Shown here: piece after piece, positions 45,963 through 58,461 of the stretch
How the letters are laid out: the number at the start of each line of letters is the position of its first letter
Numbering within the stretch: position 1 is the stretch's first letter
Origin: Pogonophryne albipinna
Taxonomy: Eukaryota > Chordata > Actinopteri > Perciformes > Artedidraconidae
Direction of reading: 5' to 3'
Length of the DNA: 64,000 nt
Assembly: GCA_028583405.1 (NCBI GenBank)
Contig: JAPTMU010000049.1
Location: 131,501 to 195,500 of the forward strand
Notes under the pieces: model-generated
Seen by the model: the letters and a program-made list of their open reading frames with translations, nothing else
Told to the model about the DNA's origin: nothing
Databases searched by the model: none
Made by a program: the position numbers and the translations under genes

Positions 45963-47454
45963 GACTGCCACAATCTTCTATGCAGAAAAGTAACAGCTGT
46001 GCGGTTAGTCGACCCGCCATGCTATCCTTTAAATAAATAATCAAGTTCATCAGGAATGTTTGAGTCACTTCCCCTCCCATCTCCAGGCAGATCTTTTGGG
46101 TGATTTCCCCCCACTCCTATTCCTAAAAAAAGTGAGCAGTGAGCGGCCTTTCCATTTCCATATAATGACATCATTACCCAAACAACGGGCGTGTATCAAG
46201 TGGAGCAAAGATGTTATCTAACTAAAGCAACCTTGCAGCGTGAAGCTCTGAGATAACACGGCTAACACGTTTGCTTTGGGTAAAGATCCACCATGACTGT
46301 GTCTGATTCAGCTCTGTAACCTCGGGGTGAAGTATACATATGTTCAGTCCTCAAGAAAGCACTTTTTTATTACTCTATATCACATGGAAAATAATCCCAA
46401 TTGCAGTGTTTAATCATCGAAAGAGATGCTTTTCTCATGGGCCGTTTCAGGGCTTAGTAAAAAGCTGATGAAGGTTTCCCGTATGGTGACGCTTCGTGTA
46501 AAGTTCATTAGATTTATGATGATCTTAAAAAAAGTCCCTGATCCTCCATTGGGCAAGTGTCACTTTGACTAATGCGTGGAGTTTAGAAGATTTTGACTTT
46601 GATTTCTGTATCTTAAAGTATCTGAAGTGAAGCTAGAAAGATGGCCATCACTGGTCAAACTGAGGCAATCTGAGAATGCAATAACTCAAAGCTATGATAA
46701 TGTGCAACCTTAACCGTTATTATATAAGTTATATAGAAAACAAACACGTTTTTTGCACCATTTTGTAATGGTTTAACAAAATCACCAGTTGAATTCTCCC
46801 TTTTTTAATGATAGACCAATTACTGGTGTTGATGTGTATTATCTGTTGGACGGACTAAAGTCACAGAGAAACAGCAGAATGATTGTGAATGGTTTGCAGA
46901 GAACCAACTCAACACCAGGTGGTTTTTAATGGCTTTTTCTATATAATTCACAGCAAAATGATAATAACAAGCTGGCAGGTAAAATATGCCGGTACAAAAC
47001 TGCAAATGCCACAACGATGGCAACAAGTGCTCATTCAAAGGAATAAAAGTGGCGTACCAATCTGGCGGTTGGAAAATCGGCTCCATTTTAGTGGCAAACA
47101 ATTCAAAAGTTGTAACGGTCATTCTTCGATTCAATCCTGGCTCTTTGAAGCAGTCCGTCATTGTTGTTGTTATTTACGCTGGTATACTGAGAAATACAGT
47201 GATGTAAACAATGACTTGATTCAACTTGCGAACCAAACTAGCACCAGCTCAAGTTGACTGAATGGAAAAAGGGTATTGTTGCATGAGACTGGTTCTTATT
47301 CAGTGGAGCTAAAAATAGAGCCGTTGACAGACACCGCATTTCCTGCTCTGCTCGGTACCGTGAGTGAATTGACCGGAGTGTGTGAGAGGGGCAGCTGGAG
47401 ACTGAACGGCCACCTCCTCTGATGTAACCGCCCGAAAACAACATCAACGCTGAT
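45963..47454. other. intergenic sequence without a recognised feature
   Basis: No exon or repeat could be supported; short frames at 46820-47257 look like chance. Confidence 0.45.
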
Positions 47455-49644
47455 TAGACAGGGCAAAAGTACACACATCCTTTACTCAAGTAGAAGTACA
47501 GATACGTGTTTAAAAATACTCTGGTAAAAGTAGAAGTACTGACTAAACTTCTTTCCTCAAGTAAAAGTAAAGAGGCTTTGAAATGTACTTCAGTAAAAAG
47601 TACCCATAACTAGCAGCTGTTTTAAAGAGTACCTGACCTCCCTTTATATTAATAGAACAATAATGTCATTGTTAGCTAATGAATGTTTCCATGCTGAACA
47701 ACGGCAACATGACAACGTTTCCATTGGTCCCTCTTCTTTAGAGAAGACCAGGAAATGATGGATACACGGATCGTGTTCAAATCAATAGGCACGCAATGAC
47801 TCTAAAGAATAATGATCACGCCACCAAACACACATTCAGACTAAAGGAACCAGCTGTTTGGGAAATGAGAGAAGTAGAAAGTTCAGGTATTTGTGTTCAA
47901 CATGTAAGAAGTAGAAAGTACAGGTATTTGGGTTCAAAATGTAAGAAGTAGAAAGTACAGGTATTTGTGTTCAACATGTAAGAAGTAGAAAGTACAGGTA
48001 TTTGTGTTCAACATGTGAGAAGTAGAAAGTACAGGTATTTGAGTTCAACATGTAAGAAGTAGAAAGTACAGGTATTTGGGTTCAAAATGTAAGAAGTAGA
48101 AAGTACAGGTATTTGTGTTCAACATGTAAGAAGTAGAAAGTACAGGTATTTGTGTTCAACATGTGAGAAGTAGAAAGTACAGGTATTTGAGTTCAACATG
48201 TAAGAAGTAGAAAGTACAGGTATTTGGGTTCAACATGTAAGAAGTAGAAAGTACAGGTATTTGTGTTCAACATGTAAGAAGTAGAAAGTACAGGTATTTG
48301 TGTTCAACATGTAAGAAGTAGAAAGTACAGGTATTTGAGTTCAACATGTAAGAAGTAGAAAGTACAGGTATTTGAGTTCAACATGTAAGAAGTAGAAAGT
48401 ACAGGTATTTGTGTTCAACATGTAAGAAGTAGAAAGTACAGGTATTTGTGTTCAACATGTAAGAAGTAGAAAGTACAGGTATTTGAGTTCAACATGTAAG
48501 AAGTAGAAAGTACAGGTATTTGGGTTCAACATGTAAGAAGTAGAAAGTACAGGTATTTGGGTTGAACATGTAAGAAGTAGAAAGTACAGGTATTTGAGTT
48601 CAACATGTAAGAAGTAGAAAGTACAGGTATTTGTGTTCAACATGTAAGAAGTAGAAAGTACAGGTATTTGAGTTCAACATGTAAGAAGTAGAAAGTACAG
48701 GTATTTGAGTTCAACATGTAAGAAGTAGAAAGTACAGGTATTTGTGTTCAACATGTGAAAAGTAGAAAGTTCAGGTATTTGAGTTCAACATGTAAGAAGT
48801 AGAAAGTACAGGTATTTGAGTTCAACATGTAAGAAGTAGAAAGTACAGGTATTTGAGTTCAACATGTAAGAAGTAGAAAGTACAGGTATTTGTGTTCAAC
48901 ATGTGAAAAGTAGAAAGTACAGGTATTTGAGTTCAACATGTAAGAAGTAGAAAGTACAGGTATTTGTGTTCAACATGTGAGAAGTAGAAAGTACAGGTAT
49001 TTGGGTTCAACATGTAAGAAGTAGAAAGTACAGGTATTTGTGTTCAACATGTAAGAAGTAGAAAGTACAGGTATTTGGGTTCAACATGTAAGAAGTAGAA
49101 AGTACAGGTATTTGTGTTCAACATGTAAGAAGTAGAAAGTACAGGTATTTGTGTTCAACATGTAAGAAGTAGAAAGTACAGGTATTTGTGTTCAACATGT
49201 AAGAAGTAGAAAGTACAGGTATTTGTGTTCAACATGTAAGAAGTAGAAAGTACAGGTATTTGGGTTCAACATGTAAGAAGTAGAAAGTACAGGTATTTGG
49301 GTTCAACATGTAAGAAGTAGAAAGTACAGGTATTTGTGTTCAAAATGTAAGAAGTAGAAAGTACAGGTATTTGTGTTCAACATGTAAGAAGTAGAAAGTA
49401 CAGGTATTTGTGTTCAACATGTAAGAAGTAGAAAGTACAGGTATTTGTGTTCAACATGTAAGAAGTAGAAAGTACAGGTATTTGGGTTCAACATGTAAGA
49501 AGTAGAAAGTACAGGTATTTGTGTTCAACATGTAAGAAGTAGAAAGTAATCAGAACAATAAGTAGTGGAGTAAAGTACTGATATCAGAAACATGTATTTA
49601 AGTACAGTAACAAAGTATTTGTACTCCACTACTTCCCACCTCTG
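47455..49644 (-). mobile_element. hAT-type element expanded by an internal 37-bp array
   Basis: Same element as 28319-28873 in reverse, flanked by acgctgat (47447-47454) and gcgctgat (49645-49652), 7 of 8 equal. Right end CACTACTTCCCACCTCTG. It is 2190 bp instead of 555 bp because of the array at 47884-49545. Confidence 0.88.
47884..49545. repeat. 37-bp minisatellite inside hAT, about 45 copies
   Basis: Unit caggtatttgtgttcaacat then gtaagaagtagaaagta. The base after tttg alternates T, G or A between units. The unit derives from the element's own gaagtagaaagt...caggtatttgtg sequence. Confidence 0.97.
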
Positions 49645-49652
49645 GCGCTGAT

Positions 49653-50522
49653 TAGAAAACACACAGCGTTCTCAGAGGCACCGCAGAGACGCTTTTCCAA
49701 CATTCGACTCTGACAAATATGCAATTACATGGCTCTGCTTCACACTGAGGCTGCACCGTGTCCCCGTTTGTGTCAGATCACATCACTCCACATCCGCCAG
49801 CTTTCATCTGTGCTGAGCTGGAACAGTTCATCAAGCAGAACGTCAACCACGTGAACTTCACATATTCCCTCTGTTTCATGTTGAATTGTAAATGAGAGGC
49901 CTTTAGGTTTTAGAGACTCTTGGTCGTTCAAATGAAACACCTTTTCCATTCCCAGGGTTTGCCTTAGTTTGAAAATGTAATTACATTTGATCTGATTCTT
50001 TCTACAATGCACTTTACCTTAATTAAAAGCCAGCGCCAAATGTAGAGAAACAAAATGAAACGCTGTTTAAACAACTTAGTGCGGTCACAAATGCTGTTTT
50101 CCATTACTCTACAGTGCGTAGGGCACACCAATAATATCTCAGCACATTTATAATGTCCTCCTGTGTTTGAGTCATATCCTGTTTACTGTGCCCTTAGAAA
50201 AAGAAGAAACCAAGATATTTAGGGTCAAAAATGGGATTTTATTAATAGGAAAACCCGCCTTTCATGAAGCATATTCGGGCAGTAGCCTATGAAAGCACAT
50301 ACTACACGTAATCCTGCTAGTAATCCACAATTTATAGAAATGTTACAGTCATTCGATTTTTAAATGTAACTGTAAGGGAATACAGTTTGAAGAAACATGC
50401 ATGTGCATCATGGCAGCCAGTGGTTGGTCGAGTTAATCCTCTCTCTCTCTGGAGAAGAGGCTTCAGGCTGAGAGGGCGTCTCCCCCTCTGAAGGCACACG
50501 TGGGTGGGTTTGAGCTCAGGGA
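49653..50522. other. sequence downstream of the candidate gene
   Basis: Apart from the 79-codon frame at 49773-50012, nothing is recognised; it could be 3' UTR of the candidate minus-strand gene. Confidence 0.3.
49773..50012 (-). CDS. 79-residue ORF, unrecognised
   Basis: An ATG-initiated minus-strand frame reading FKLRQTLGMEKVFHLNDQES and later EGICEVHVVDVLLDELFQLS. The composition is protein-like, but there is no family I recognise and no clear splice sites. It lies 0.5 kb beyond the stop of the candidate gene ending at 50523, so it could also be UTR or chance. Confidence 0.12.
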   Translation of the reverse strand: MHCRKNQIKCNYIFKLRQTLGMEKVFHLNDQESLKPKGLSFTIQHETEGICEVHVVDVLLDELFQLSTDESWRMWSDVI

Positions 50523-50622
50523 TTACTGGGCTGAATTGGAGCCAAACAGCTTGTCAGCGGACAGCCAGCTCAGTTTGGGGTTTGGTGAAAGGAGGACGGC
50601 CAGTGCATGAGGGTAGTCCCTG
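50523..50622 (-). CDS. candidate terminal exon of an unrecognised gene
   Basis: Seen: acceptor tgacatgacctcag|C followed by an open frame with GC-rich third positions, SRDYPHALAVLLSPNPKLSW then LSADKLFGSNSAQ and TAA. Its entry phase (one base completing a codon) matches the donor phase of the 33-bp candidate exon at 56830-56862, whose own entry phase matches the exon at 57009-57133. I do not recognise the protein. The frame is short enough to occur by chance, so the support is phase agreement, splice sites and codon character. Confidence 0.4.
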
Positions 50623-50929
50623 CTGAGGTCATGTCAAAATGAACTTATTCCCAGGCTTGTGGAGCAACGGAAATGATATCAAGTGATGGTAACGGAAAGT
50701 AAACAGGTTACCTTACTCAGACTGGTTTACTGATTACGTTTCTTCACAGGTAACCAGTAGTGAACCCCTAAACAATGCACACATTAAGATAAAAGCACAA
50801 CAATCAACTGTTATTTTGTATATATTGATTGTTGTGCTTTTATATTAATGTGTGCATATGTATAAATGTGTCTGTTGATTGTGTATACAGTAGGATATAC
50901 ATATTTTATACATATTTGTATATACATGT

Positions 50930-51410
<481 letters not shown>

Positions 51411-51875
51411 GACACTACATACTGATTCTGAATTATGACAGATTACATTTTTAAAGTAACCCTCCTCAACCCTGCATGTGTGCCCCCATTAAGTATGCCA
51501 TCAGTATGAATCTGCTGCAGAGTTAGGAGCCGGCAGATGATGACACAGCTGATGTAATGTTGATGACCATATGGCGTTGAGTCTGTTCTCTGTTTACGCG
51601 GCGGTCGCCCCTCTTGTGCAGTTGTTCAGATTATCTCTGCTAATCCTCCTGCTGTAACTCTTCCTGCATCCGGCTCCTGAGCTGCCTCATGACAAACTAA
51701 CACCTCTAAGCCACAGCAAGGCAGTGAGAGGTAAACAATGCCCAACTTCAGGTTGAGGCTGAAGTTGGTTTAAAGGATGGACTCAGTGTTGTTTTCCTGT
51801 TAATGTGAGTCATTTTTTATCAGATGTCATATTCTAGTGCCAGGTTTGAAAGAAGTATTTAGCGCCTTTCCTTAA

Positions 51876-53089
51876 AGAGGCCCTATTATGCTTATATTCA
51901 GGTGTATATCAGTATGTAGTGTCTCTACTTTAAAGAGTCCTCTCCTGCTGATGTTCAGGTGTATATCAGTATGTAGTGTCTCTACTTTAAAGAGTCCTCT
52001 CCTGCTGATGTTCAGGTGTATATCAGTATGTAGTGTCTCTACTTTAAAGAGTCCTCTCCTGCTGATGTTCAGGTGTATATCAGTATGTAGTGTCTCTACT
52101 TTAAAGAGTCCTCTCCTGCTGATGTTCAGGTGTATATCAGTGTGTAGTGTCTCTACTTTAAAGAGTCCTCTCCTGCTGATGTTCAGGTGTATATCAGTAT
52201 GTAGTGTCTCTACTTTAAAGAGTCCTCTCCTGCTGATGTTCAGGTGTATATCAGTATGTAGTGTCTCTACTTTAAAGAGTCCTCTCCTGCTGATGTTCAG
52301 GTGTATATCAGTATGTAGTGTCTCTACTTTAAAGAGTCCTCTCCTGCTGATGTTCAGGTGTATATCAGTATGTAGTGTCTCTACTTTAAAGAGTCCTCTC
52401 CTGCTGATGTTCAGGTGTATATCAGTGTGTAGTGTCTCTACTTTAAAGAGTCCTCTCCTGCTGATGTTCAGGTGTATATCAGTATGTAGTGTCTCTACTT
52501 TAAAGAGTCCTCTCCTGCTGATGTTCAGGTGTATATCAGTATGTAGTGTGTCTACTTTAAAGAGTCCTCTCCTGCTGATGTTCAGGTGTATATCAGTATG
52601 TAGTGTCTCTACTTTAAAGAGTCCTCTCCTGCTGATGTTCAGGTGTATATCAGTATGTAGTATCTCTACTTTAAAGAGTCCTCTCCTGCTGATGTTCAGG
52701 TGTATATCAGTATGTAGTGTCTCTACTTTAAAGAGTCCTCTGCTGCTGATGTTCAGGTGTACATCAGTATGTAGTGTCTCTTCTGGGACATGTCTCCAGG
52801 CTTTTTCTGTCTGAAACCAGGGCCCAGTCTGCTTGTGATTGGTCAACAGCTTAGAGATGTCCCGCCCCTAAGCCTATAAAGTACAATGTGTTTGAGCGCT
52901 AGCCAATAGGAGCATAAGTGATGTCACTATGTTCAGTAAGTAAACAAAGGAGTCCAATGGAGATGTTTCAGGCGAGTGTGTGGGGGAGAAACTCCCTCTG
53001 AAGGGAATACAGGGATTTTAGCCATTGCACTAAAACCTATATTACACTCCAAGAAATTGGAAACCCCCAAAAAGCAGAATAGGCCCTCT
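51876..53089 (+). mobile_element. TTAA element family E, copy 4
   Basis: TTAA at 51872-51875 and TTTA at 53090-53093; ends AGAGGCCCTATTATGC and, in complement, AGAGGGCCTATTCTGC. 1214 bp, within 2 bp of copy 2. Array 51898-52778. Same orientation as copy 1. Lies in the putative last intron region of the candidate gene. Confidence 0.9.
51898..52778. repeat. 57-bp minisatellite, about 15 copies
   Basis: Same unit as 31735-35135; variant cagtgtgtag at about 52138 and 52423, 285 bp (5 units) apart. Confidence 0.97.
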
Positions 53090-53093
53090 TTTA

Positions 53094-53560
53094 CTTTGAG
53101 ATTACGACTTAAATAAGACCCATGTTGGTGTATACTACATTTATCCTGTAAGAGATAAAGTATTATTCTGCCTATGAATCATTCATTGATGGACCCAGGT
53201 ATAAATCCTAAAATGGTTTTACTTTCTGTGTTTGTGCTGCACCACAGGGTTAAGCTTTCATCATCAGTTTCTATCCACAGTGTTTGTTATTGTCAGGTCT
53301 CAGTGCTGAGCACACAATCTGAGCTGCCCTGACGCTATCTCAGGATTCAAGACAGGAAGCATTTTTCAGATGTCCTCCGTAGATACAGAAGTCCGACTAA
53401 CAGAGATGTTGTCCTTTAAAAAGTCCTATAAAACAATAAGATGCAATATGATTGTATTGCTTCAGCTGAGATAAAATAGTCCGTTCCACTGCGTACCAAC
53501 GTCAGGAACTGCGGTGACAGCATTGTAATTAAAATGTCCAAGTCTGTTCACATTTTCCAT
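53094..53560. other. sequence without a recognised feature
   Basis: No exon or element supported. Confidence 0.4.
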
Positions 53561-53899
53561 TAACCAGTCTTTAAACACTGCCAGAGCCAATACTGTTTTC
53601 CTGTTAGAGTTTACTTCCTGTCTGTCTTCTTCTGCTGTTCCCTTTAGTGTTTAATTCCTCTACGTCTTCTTCTACTGCTAAATCCTCTAACGGTCTTTTT
53701 CTTTTATTTACTTGGGACAATTTAGAAATCATGAACACAAAGTTTGGTGCTCTACACAAATATAAAAATGAATATACAAAAACAATTCCATGGTGATTTC
53801 TGATGGATGAAAACTAATGTTTGTTTTCCACAGCTGACGTTAAATTAACCGGACTTCTTTCTACTGATTGATATGACTGCACATAGTCCCTTGATCATC

Positions 53900-54078
53900 C
53901 TTAGCAACGGTCTGTTATCCTTAGCAACGGTCTGTTATCCTTAGCAAAGGCCTGTTATCCTTAGCAACGGTCTGTTATCCTTAGCAATGGTCTGTTATCC
54001 TTAGCAAAGGCCTGTTATCCTTAGCAACGGTCTGTTATCCTTAGCAACGGTCTGTTATCCTTGGCAGCGCTCTGTTAG
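53900..54078. repeat. 20-bp minisatellite, about 9 copies
   Basis: Unit ttagcaacggtctgttatcc with caaaggcc and caatgg variants. It lies inside a dispersed repeat also seen at 3590-3690, 5690-5800 and 22150-22290 (shared phrase gaccaat-agaatc-agt and taagccgtgtaa). Confidence 0.92.
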
Positions 54079-54526
54079 GGAAAATTAACCGACCTCTGGA
54101 ATGTCCAAATTGACCAATGAGAATCGAGTGTTCAACTAAGCCGTGTAACAATGCTTAATAACAGTCAGTGATGCAGAAACAAGCATCTTCCTGGTGTGAC
54201 TCGCAGCAAACACAACACATCTGGACATGTTCAGTATAAACAGACGAGAGCCCCTCAGTGACGTAGACCTGAGCTGCTGCCTCATTAGTATTCATAAACA
54301 TTTTTCTATTCCAGGAAGAGCATCAGGCCGAGCTCTGATCAGACTGTGTCTAGAGGACGGGCGCATATGTTTGAAGGAGGAAAGACAAAACACCAGGAGG
54401 AGGAGAAAGAGAATGATGACAGATTTCTGCATCTCACACAGTTCATGACAAGATGAATAAAGATAACAGTAAATCATCATAGGACTTTTAGGGATGGATG
54501 GAACCATTAACACTCATATTAACCTA

Positions 54527-54729
54527 CACTGAAAACACTGAAGCATTGACTTTAATTCAATGCCTTATGTCAACAGATTTCACATCACCGTATTAGGTCA
54601 GTTGAAAGCAATAATCTTAAATTTAAATAGGTTACATTTAATATTATTGCTTTCAACTAACCTAATACGGTGATGTGAAATCTGTTGACATTTATCAAAG
54701 TCAATGTGTACTAACAGAGTTAACACTAC
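54527..54729. mobile_element. hairpin MITE, copy 1
   Basis: TA followed by CACTGAAAACACTGAAGC; arms tgtcaacagatttcacatca and its complement face each other around an AT-rich loop. The outer right arm is degenerate. Confidence 0.75.
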
Positions 54730-54986
54730 AGTTCAAATATATTGCATCTACTCAAGGTCCATGTATTAATCTGCTTGTGTGTCCACTGCTTCAAAGTCAA
54801 AACTGCTCCACCAAATGAAAATCTGCTTTTCTCAAAAACCCTTTGTGAAACTCCATGAATCAGCCCACCATAATAACATTGTCTCTGACCACGACCGTGT
54901 CCTGAACAGTGATTATGAATTGTTTTCATCAAATCAAAAGGGAATACAGAGTTAAACAAGAGGTGAAATGTACATTAAAGGCGTGA

Positions 54987-55060
54987 CATTACAGAGCATT
55001 TAGCTGACGCTTTGTATCCAAAGCTATTGGATAAACTGCAATAAATGCAACCATAAAGAT
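54987..55060 (+). mobile_element. SINE/LINE tail fragment
   Basis: agcatttagctgacgctttg tatccaaagc, a tail shared by many fish SINEs and RTE-type LINEs. Confidence 0.5.
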
Positions 55061-55229
55061 TCAAACTAAGGACAAGAAGAACACTGCTCAAACACGCAAT
55101 CATTGTAAGTACTGTAGAGCACAAGTTAAACTCATAAGTGCGTTTATTTTGCATTGTTTTCAATAGTTGTAATGTTTTGTTTCAATGTAACTTGTCTTAA
55201 TATTTGTCCTTGTTCATGTTGTAAATGGA

Positions 55230-55436
55230 GCTGCTGTTACATGACATTACATTACATCACATGTCACTTGTTAGACGCTTTTATCCAAAGCGACTCACAT
55301 ACTCAATACTGTGGGCAATCCCCACAGGAGCAGTTTGGGGTGAAGAGTCTCAGGGACACAACGACATGCTGACTGCAGTGGGTTTGAACCTGTGACCCCC
55401 TGATCCCAACACCGACGCACAACCCACTGCGCCGGA
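55230..55436 (-). mobile_element. tRNA-derived SINE, near complete
   Basis: In complement: gcgcagtgggttgtgcg (A box), ggttcaaacccac (B box), a middle region gagactcttcaccccaaac, and the tail gtcgctttggataaaagcg. Same family as the split copy at 2190-4165. Confidence 0.8.
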
Positions 55437-56460
55437 CAATAGTCCCTTGATCCTCCATAGCAACAGTCTACAAAATACACATCCTGTAACAGTTCTGAGG
55501 ATATAGCAGCCAGGTATATATTGCACATATTGCACATAGTTGGTATTGGTGTCATCTATTGCTCATCAGAGAGGGAAGTTCTGCTGCCAAAGTGAGTGAT
55601 GGTCTCTACTCTTCGCTGAGCAGGACCATCAGGCCAAAACCGATGCAAGTCTGAGACGCTAGAGCAGTGCTTTTGACACGCTATGGATCCCCCTGCTGCT
55701 TTCAAGGGCATTTTGGAAATAATTGGAGAGCGCATGAAGAGCAGCTGTATATCATCTGCTGGCTCCTCAGGACAGGTCATCTATTATCTACCCAAACCCC
55801 ATCTGGATCAGTTCTAACAGGATGGTCTCCAGCGAGTCAGCGGACAGCAACATACATTGAAGCAAGACCAACAGGAACAACACATGTCATTCTGAGTACT
55901 ACTTTTTCTTACACCTACAATAAATGCGTATAATCTGCTTGTAGCACGGTACAATTACAGATATAAAGACTTATACACATTCATAATGGTTAGTATACAA
56001 TCCATTTATATTGACCTAAAAGGTGAAGTATCTTAGTTCTTCATAACTGATCATTTAATGACAGTTCTCTATGCATCCATACTGTATCATAATTCCAATA
56101 GTTATAATGCATTGTTATACTTCCTTATCCATTAAAAATACTGAGGTATAGACTGATATAAATAACAAGCTGGACATTAGTTACTTTAAGTTGTCATTGC
56201 TTGCTTTAGGTAAAGTAAAAACTAAGTAAGTATTGTTTTAAAGTATATGAGTCAAAGATAAAAATCAATCTTTATCCATAGTGTAAAACAAAGTTCTTCA
56301 CAAACAAACAACAACAAAACAAACCCCACGTCTCCCAATTTATGGACAGAGCCACATATGCTGCGAAAAACATTCAATTTGAAGCCAAATAGAAAAACGG
56401 CTCACGAGAGAAATGCAGCACAGAGACTAAATCTCAACTATTAGATACTCGAGTTAAAAA
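55437..56460. other. intronic or intergenic sequence
   Basis: AT-rich; begins with a ccatagcaacagtct word of the 20-bp repeat family; no exon recognised. Confidence 0.4.
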
Positions 56461-56511
56461 ACAAAATCTAATCAACCCACAGGATTACTGACGGGAGGCT
56501 GACAGACATAC

Positions 56512-56544
56512 CTGTAGTACAGCTGGCTCCAGATCTGTCTCAAC
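56512..56544 (-). CDS. candidate duplicate of the 33-bp microexon
   Basis: Same length and phase as 56830-56862, reading LRQIWSQLYY. Donor ACTACAG|gtatgt. Its acceptor position reads cagtgtag|G, in which the tag comes from the TA target site and border of the hairpin MITE at 56548-56752. The flanking 85 bp (56461-56545 and 56779-56863) are also duplicated. Whether it is spliced is unknown. Confidence 0.25.
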
Positions 56545-56547
56545 CTA

Positions 56548-56752
56548 CACTGAAAACACTGAAGCATTGACTTTAATTAAATGTGTTATGTCAACAGATT
56601 TCACATCACTGTATTAGGTTAGCTGAAAGCAATAATATTAAGTTGAACCTATTTAAATGTAAGATTATTGCTTTCAACTAACCTAATACAGTGATGTGAA
56701 ATCTGTTGACATAAAACCTTTAATTAAAGTCAGTGCTTCAGTGTTTTCAGTG
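56548..56752. mobile_element. hairpin MITE, copy 2, near-perfect 205-bp palindrome
   Basis: TA at 56546-56547 and 56753-56754; ends CACTGAAAACACTGAAGC and GCTTCAGTGTTTTCAGTG. Arms of roughly 90 bp pair along almost the whole length. TA duplication suggests Tc1/mariner-type mobilisation. Confidence 0.88.
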
Positions 56753-56829
56753 TAGCATAACCTGAACGGAGTAAAACAAAATCTAATCAACCTCCAGGAT
56801 TACTGAAGGGAGGCTATACACGGACCTAC

Positions 56830-56862
56830 CTGCAGTACAGCTGACTCCAGATCTGTCTCAAC
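56830..56862 (-). CDS. candidate 33-bp microexon of the same gene
   Basis: Acceptor ggctctgttcag|G, donor TACTGCAG|gtaggt. In the phase given by the upstream candidate it reads E-LRQIWSQLYC-S. A near copy lies 318 bp further along the transcript at 56512-56544 with donor gtatgt, so this may be one of a duplicated exon pair. It is in frame as a cassette (33 bp). Confidence 0.35.
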
Positions 56863-57008
56863 CTGAACAGAGCCGCAACGTTTCACTCCAGATTACTGAT
56901 GCATTTCCAGAGGAGCATGAGTCTAGTCAGAGCAGCTGAAGTAGGCACCACCCTCTCCGTGGTGAATAGCACACACTGAGGCCATTGAAGCACAGTTCCT
57001 CTGTTTAC

Positions 57009-57133
57009 TCCCCACCCTTGGGCTCTGTTGATGTTGGCATCTGCAATGAAGGCTGTCTTTCTCTCTCTTGCATGTCCTCCTGCTGGCGTTTCACCTCCTC
57101 CAGTGAGAGCTGTGAGGCTAATATAGTGTGTGT
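57009..57133 (-). CDS. candidate coiled-coil exon of an unrecognised gene
   Basis: Acceptor with a strong pyrimidine run (ccactcccctccccag|ACA) and donor GGGGA|gtaaac. Reads THTILASQLSLEEVKRQQED then MQERERQPSLQMPTSTEPKG G, with a charged, helix-like stretch rich in Glu, Gln and Arg and codons typical of vertebrate genes. Exit phase fits 56830-56862. Upstream exons were not found; a transposon begins 100 bp further up. If it were not spliced, a TAA follows one codon later. Confidence 0.4.
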
Positions 57134-57232
57134 CTGGGGAGGGGAGTGGCAGCATGGTGTGACACACTTGATTACTCTGGCTGATTGGGGAATATTTTTG
57201 GCTTCCTGTCTAGAAAGACAAGGTACATTTAA

Positions 57233-58461
57233 AGGTCACCTATTATGCAAAATCCACTTCTTTATGTCTCCTCTACATCAACATGTGTCCCCTCTTCTTC
57301 ATGTCTCTTCTACATCAACATGTGTCCCCTCTTCTTCATGTCTCTTCTACATCAACATGTTTCCCCTCTTCTTCATGTCTCTTCTACATCAACATGTGTC
57401 CCCTCTTCTTCATGTCTCTTCTACATCAACATGTGTCCCCTCTTCCTCATGTCTCTTCTACATCAACATGTGTCCCCTCTTCTTCATGTCTCTTCGACAT
57501 CAACATGTGTCCCCTCTTCTTCATGTCTCTTCTACATCAACATGTGTCCCCTCTTCCTCATGTCTCTTCTACATCAACATGTGTCCCCTCTTCTTCACGT
57601 CTCTTCTACATCAACATGTGTCCCCTCTTCCTCATGTCTCTTCTACATCAACATGTGTCCCCTCTTCTTCACGTCTCTTCTACATCAACATGTGTCCCCT
57701 CTTCTTCATGTCTCTTCTACATCAACATGTGTCCCCTCTTCTTCACGTCTCTTCTACATCAACATGTGTCCCCTCTTCTTCCTGTCTCTTCTACATCAAC
57801 ATGTGTCCCCTCTTCTTCCAGTCTCTTCTACATCAACATGTGTCCCCTCTTCTTCCTGTCTCTTCTACATCAACATGTGTCCCCTCTTCTTCATGTCTCT
57901 TCTACATCAACATGTGTCCCCTCTTCTTCCTGTCTCTTCTACATCAACATGTGTCCCCTCTTCTTCCAGTCTCTTCTACATCAACATGTGTCCCCTCTTC
58001 TTCATGTCTCTTCTACATCAACATGTGTCCCCTCTGTGGAAAGAGACTCTGAATGTTTCAGGAACAAAGATTCTCTCTCTTTTTGTCCTGATCCGTTTCT
58101 ATAAAAAATGAGCTGATCAGATTTTGGCCACTTTATGATGTCATAACGATGTTTTGTCTTGTGCAACCATTAGCCAATCACCAACCAAGGTAACCCCCCC
58201 CCCCCCCCTTATCACCTGAATCTCCTTCTAGAGCACCATTGAGTTCTTTGTAATCAAATGTCTCTCAGAGGGGCGTGGGGAGGGGCTCCTTATTTTCATC
58301 TAAAGTAACAGAGAATCAGCACTTTGGAAACAGGGCTGAAACAGAGGGGATTATGGGAAATGCTGCAATGATCTGTTTGGTGTTTCAGCCAATCAGAGAC
58401 AGGCTCTGTATATATCTGAGACCTGTAATATATTGATGAAAAACAGTATAATAGGGGACCT
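57233..58461. mobile_element. TTAA element family F, copy 2, inverted
   Basis: Exact TTAA on both sides (57229-57232, 58462-58465). Ends AGGTCACCTATTATGC and, in complement, AGGTCCCCTATTATAC. 37-bp array at about 57270-58036 (about 21 units), then the single-copy module including the C-run at 58194-58208. Confidence 0.92.
57270..58036. repeat. 37-bp minisatellite, about 21 copies
   Basis: Complement of the 16131-17060 unit, with ttcttcatg, ttcctcatg, ttcttcacg, ttcttcctg and ttcttccag variants recurring in pairs. Confidence 0.97.

Noticed and set aside
46820..47257. Overlapping frames of 70-120 codons on both strands
   Set aside because: No family resemblance, no splice sites, ordinary composition; likely chance.
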